46,000 bases of DNA, taken from positions 1 through 46,000 of the forward strand of contig NW_026971009.1 in the NCBI RefSeq assembly GCF_963678635.1, written 5' to 3'. Shown here one piece after another: positions 43,691-46,000 of the stretch; within the stretch, counting starts at the first letter, position 1, and each line of letters starts with the position of its first letter. Both the position numbers and the translations under genes were made by a program. The notes beneath the pieces were generated by a model, which was not told the DNA's origin, did not search any database, and worked only from the letters and a program-made list of their open reading frames with translations. This stretch comes from Symsagittifera roscoffensis. Lineage: Eukaryota > Xenacoelomorpha > Acoela > Convolutidae.

Positions 43691-46000
43691 TATCTCAGAC
43701 GACGCTAAAGTCCCGTACGCCTTCTGCTTGAGGGTGGTGGCTTGCAACATCGTTTCCAGATAACCCTCCATGGCTTTTTCGTCTTCCAGGGCCATCACAT
43801 ACCCTCTAGCCGAGTTTCGGTATTCTAACATCTCCATGTATCCACCGGTGGGTTCATCTATCGACACAGTCTCCGACACTGTTAGTCGGTTATATTCCAC
43901 TGGTGTCAGTTGTCCTGCGACACTTCCCTTTCCGTGATTCATGGGAGATGGCTTAAAGTCTTTCATTTCGCTCTCTCCACATTGGCTGAGTATTTCCATT
44001 TCCAAGGTTGCTCCAGTCAGAGTGCGGTCACTCCTTTTGGATTTATAACCTGTTGACTTTATCCCCGCCATGAGAATGGGTGGCACCATCGCTATATCAG
44101 TTAACATTTTATCTGTGCCAGGCAGTTGATAATCACCTTGCCCCAAGTCCATGACCTCCTCGACTCGTTTCCTTTTCGCTGAGTTAACAGCTTTCATCGA
44201 TATCTCCGAATCCACCTTCGTCTTTCCGACTCTCCTCGGCATCACTCTGCTGCCTAACTTCATTTTCATCGCATTGATTTTATCAATCACTAATTTTGAT
44301 CGCATCGTCCCTCTCCTGGTTCTTGACAGATACACCACCTCTCCTTTATCGTCCTGCGGTGTCATCTTGATGGGAGACTTCGCTTCACTTTCATCAGTGG
44401 CCGAGTCGATCAACAACTCACTCAGTCTCCCTTCACACTCATCAAGCTTGTCAAGGACTTCCCTCATCAAGGGTTGGTTGAGACCCGTTTTCAGAATGGA
44501 CTGGGTCCCATAGCTCTGAACCACTGTCCAGACTTCTTCCATGAACGCCACTCTGTCCAATTTGCATCCCGTTCTACTCTCGTGGTCTCGGTGATGTACT
44601 TCCCATTCTTCTTCGGGCAGCGTTCCCAAGAAAGGTACTCTGGCTGAGGCCTCTATTCTTCTCCTCCTAGATGATTCAATGCGGATTCTCTGGTCGTTAT
44701 TTCTTGAATTGCCAGGAGAGCTGCTCTCCGGCAAATTCCGTTTCATTTCCATAAAAGCTGACGGAGGCTCCAGTGTCGAGATGCCTCCATCCGCTGGCTC
44801 AGTCGTCTCCAACGTATCTGCATTGTTCACAAGATCACTGAAGATATTGAAATCCAGGCTGGATGTTCCTACTGTCGATGCCCTGTCGTCTTCCCCACCA
44901 GCTTGATCTGCATCTTGTTTCATGGGTTCTTCGGTTTGACGGCTTCCTCCCTGTCCGTCATCTCCTTCTGACATATCCTTGTTTGAGCTCGAGGGTCCTT
45001 GTTCATCATTGTCGGCTCCTTCCGGAAATCTCGGTATGGGCAATGTACCGGCCGATCTATCTTCCTCTTCTCCATGGACCACTTTGATTTCCTCGCAGCC
45101 GAAGGGTGCTAGGAAGGTTCTCGCCTGCAGTATTCCTCCCACTTTCAACTCATGTTTCACACTAGTCAGGATTAAGGAGAAATCAGGCAGTTCGGTCTTG
45201 CCTCTCATCCTCATCGGAGCTAAGCCTAATCCCGTCCATTCCTCATCGAATCTCCCAGGCTTGGGAGTCGCGGCGTTGCTTATTCGCCTTCTCGTTGCTT
45301 GATCCGTATATGCAAATCGTGTGTATTGTAACACGGCGGTATTTCTCCCTACAAAGTATGGATCCATCGTTCCCATGAAATTCCCTATTCTCCTTTCATT
45401 GGTTTCGAATGCTCTCAATCTAGGAGTTTGTACCACGGAGACTGCTCCGAGCAACATCCTTCTTATCAGAGGGAATTCAGGGATTGCCTCCGGCAGCTTC
45501 TTGTAATCACCCCAGTCCTTCGTCTCTTCTCTCAATTTATGAAATGCTGCAGTGAGACGAGGCACTCTGGTTATTTCACCATTCGTTTTATCATAGGGTC
45601 TCAGATTCCAAAGCTTCGGAAACACTTCGATGTGTCCTCTTTCTACTTCTCCCATGCGATCACGGAAGTGATCGTCAAAATTGATGACTGTCATCTCTGG
45701 CTCCGATAATTTCGTAAACAACAGATCTTCACTCATGAGCTCCCGCAATGTGTGCTGCTCACACCAGTTTAATGTACTACCGTCCACTGCTGATATGAGG
45801 TTCAGGTGCAGCACCGACCTCCTATATGCTTCCACTTTAACGTCAGGGAACGCAAACGTGACTGCTGGTCCATAGATCACCGTCACAAACTCCGAGACTC
45901 CTCTGATCAGCGCCAAGGGATCGGTTCTCATAGCCAAGCTCAGATCAGTTAACAGGGGCATGCCTCCAACATGTCGTCTAACATCTTCCTCTCTTTCAAT
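43652..46000 (-). CDS. Second ORF, large conserved region with acidic middle, copy C (partial at right edge)
   Basis: The longest intact frame in the window: open from the right edge (IEREEDVRRHVGG before the ATG at 45961) to a stop at 43652, at least 769 codons. The ATG at 45961 is probably internal, since the frame is open upstream and copy B joins here from the preceding helical region. Residues 1-330 are compact and conserved in copy B (TDLSLAMRTDP, FAFPDVKVEAYRRS, VVQTPRLRAFETNERR). About 330-450 is acidic, Ser- and Gly-rich and likely disordered. 450-769 is mixed and basic in places (SSRRRRIEASARVP, AKRKRVEEVMDL, a possible nuclear signal). No signal peptide or membrane segment is seen, which argues against an envelope protein. 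Product unknown. Confidence 0.7.
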   Translation of the reverse strand: MEREEDVRRHVGGMPLLTDLSLAMRTDPLALIRGVSEFVTVIYGPAVTFAFPDVKVEAYRRSVLHLNLISAVDGSTLNWCEQHTLRELMSEDLLFTKLSEPEMTVINFDDHFRDRMGEVERGHIEVFPKLWNLRPYDKTNGEITRVPRLTAAFHKLREETKDWGDYKKLPEAIPEFPLIRRMLLGAVSVVQTPRLRAFETNERRIGNFMGTMDPYFVGRNTAVLQYTRFAYTDQATRRRISNAATPKPGRFDEEWTGLGLAPMRMRGKTELPDFSLILTSVKHELKVGGILQARTFLAPFGCEEIKVVHGEEEDRSAGTLPIPRFPEGADNDEQGPSSSNKDMSEGDDGQGGSRQTEEPMKQDADQAGGEDDRASTVGTSSLDFNIFSDLVNNADTLETTEPADGGISTLEPPSAFMEMKRNLPESSSPGNSRNNDQRIRIESSRRRRIEASARVPFLGTLPEEEWEVHHRDHESRTGCKLDRVAFMEEVWTVVQSYGTQSILKTGLNQPLMREVLDKLDECEGRLSELLIDSATDESEAKSPIKMTPQDDKGEVVYLSRTRRGTMRSKLVIDKINAMKMKLGSRVMPRRVGKTKVDSEISMKAVNSAKRKRVEEVMDLGQGDYQLPGTDKMLTDIAMVPPILMAGIKSTGYKSKRSDRTLTGATLEMEILSQCGESEMKDFKPSPMNHGKGSVAGQLTPVEYNRLTVSETVSIDEPTGGYMEMLEYRNSARGYVMALEDEKAMEGYLETMLQATTLKQKAYGTLASSEIQAETMEQLVSLP

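Larger units (their letters stand above)
39345..46000 (-). mobile_element. Giant Ty3/gypsy-type element, copy C (3' half; 5' part off-window)
   Basis: Contains the distal half of the second ORF (46000-41086), a 3' untranslated stretch and an LTR (40263-39345). Overlap with copy B over the region around TDLSLAMRTDP places it in the element. gag-pol should lie beyond the right edge. It is the only copy in the window showing the end of the second ORF. Confidence 0.75.

Noticed and set aside
43652-46000. Second ORF as an envelope gene of an errantivirus
   Set aside because: No signal peptide, Cys-rich ectodomain, cleavage site or membrane anchor seen, and the proximal part is an SGNH hydrolase. 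The hydrophobic ITIVIVGVMVAI near 41690 is short and fits a buried strand better.

Overview
The window is eukaryotic repeat DNA, almost certainly from an invertebrate animal. There are no bacterial operons, no tRNA or rRNA genes, and no recognisable host gene. Nearly everything is a nest of degraded retroelements: three copies of one very large Ty3/gypsy-type LTR element (A, B, C, all on the minus strand), one BEL/Pao element (plus strand), and one non-LTR retrotransposon (minus strand). BEL/Pao elements occur only in animals, so the host is a metazoan; I cannot name the species.

Layout, left to right. Copy A runs from 17850 down to 1 and leaves the window: LTR 17850-16937, a long non-coding leader carrying a minisatellite and a MITE-like array, gag from 13295, then protease, RT, RNase H, an acidic insert, integrase, and a Pol tail ending in a macro-like domain (to 4087). 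A 0.4 kb AT-rich spacer follows, then a second long reading frame from 3682. A BEL/Pao fragment (17851-20631) abuts the outer end of the copy A LTR. Copy B (35569 to about 20632) has lost gag, carries a 2,088-bp tandem duplication, and stops where the BEL/Pao LTR begins. A degraded LINE sits at 36400-38650. Copy C enters from the right edge with the distal half of the second reading frame (46000-41086), followed by an LTR at 40263-39345.

Together the three copies give a composite element of roughly 24 kb: LTR, about 3.6 kb leader, gag-pol about 9.2 kb, spacer, a second ORF of about 8.5 kb (about 2,800 codons), 3' UTR, LTR. Two features are unusual. Pol ends in a domain resembling the TARG1/OARD1-type macro (ADP-ribose-binding) fold. 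The second ORF, in the place where env-bearing elements carry env, encodes a clear SGNH/GDSL hydrolase domain, further SGNH-like modules, and large conserved regions I do not recognise.

All copies carry frameshifts and stops, and each has lost a different catalytic residue (RT YVDD in A, protease DTG and SGNH His in B), so none is likely to be autonomous. The longest intact frame is the 769-codon part of the second ORF in copy C. Domain calls rest on motifs read by eye, and boundaries are approximate unless a sharp divergence point is given.
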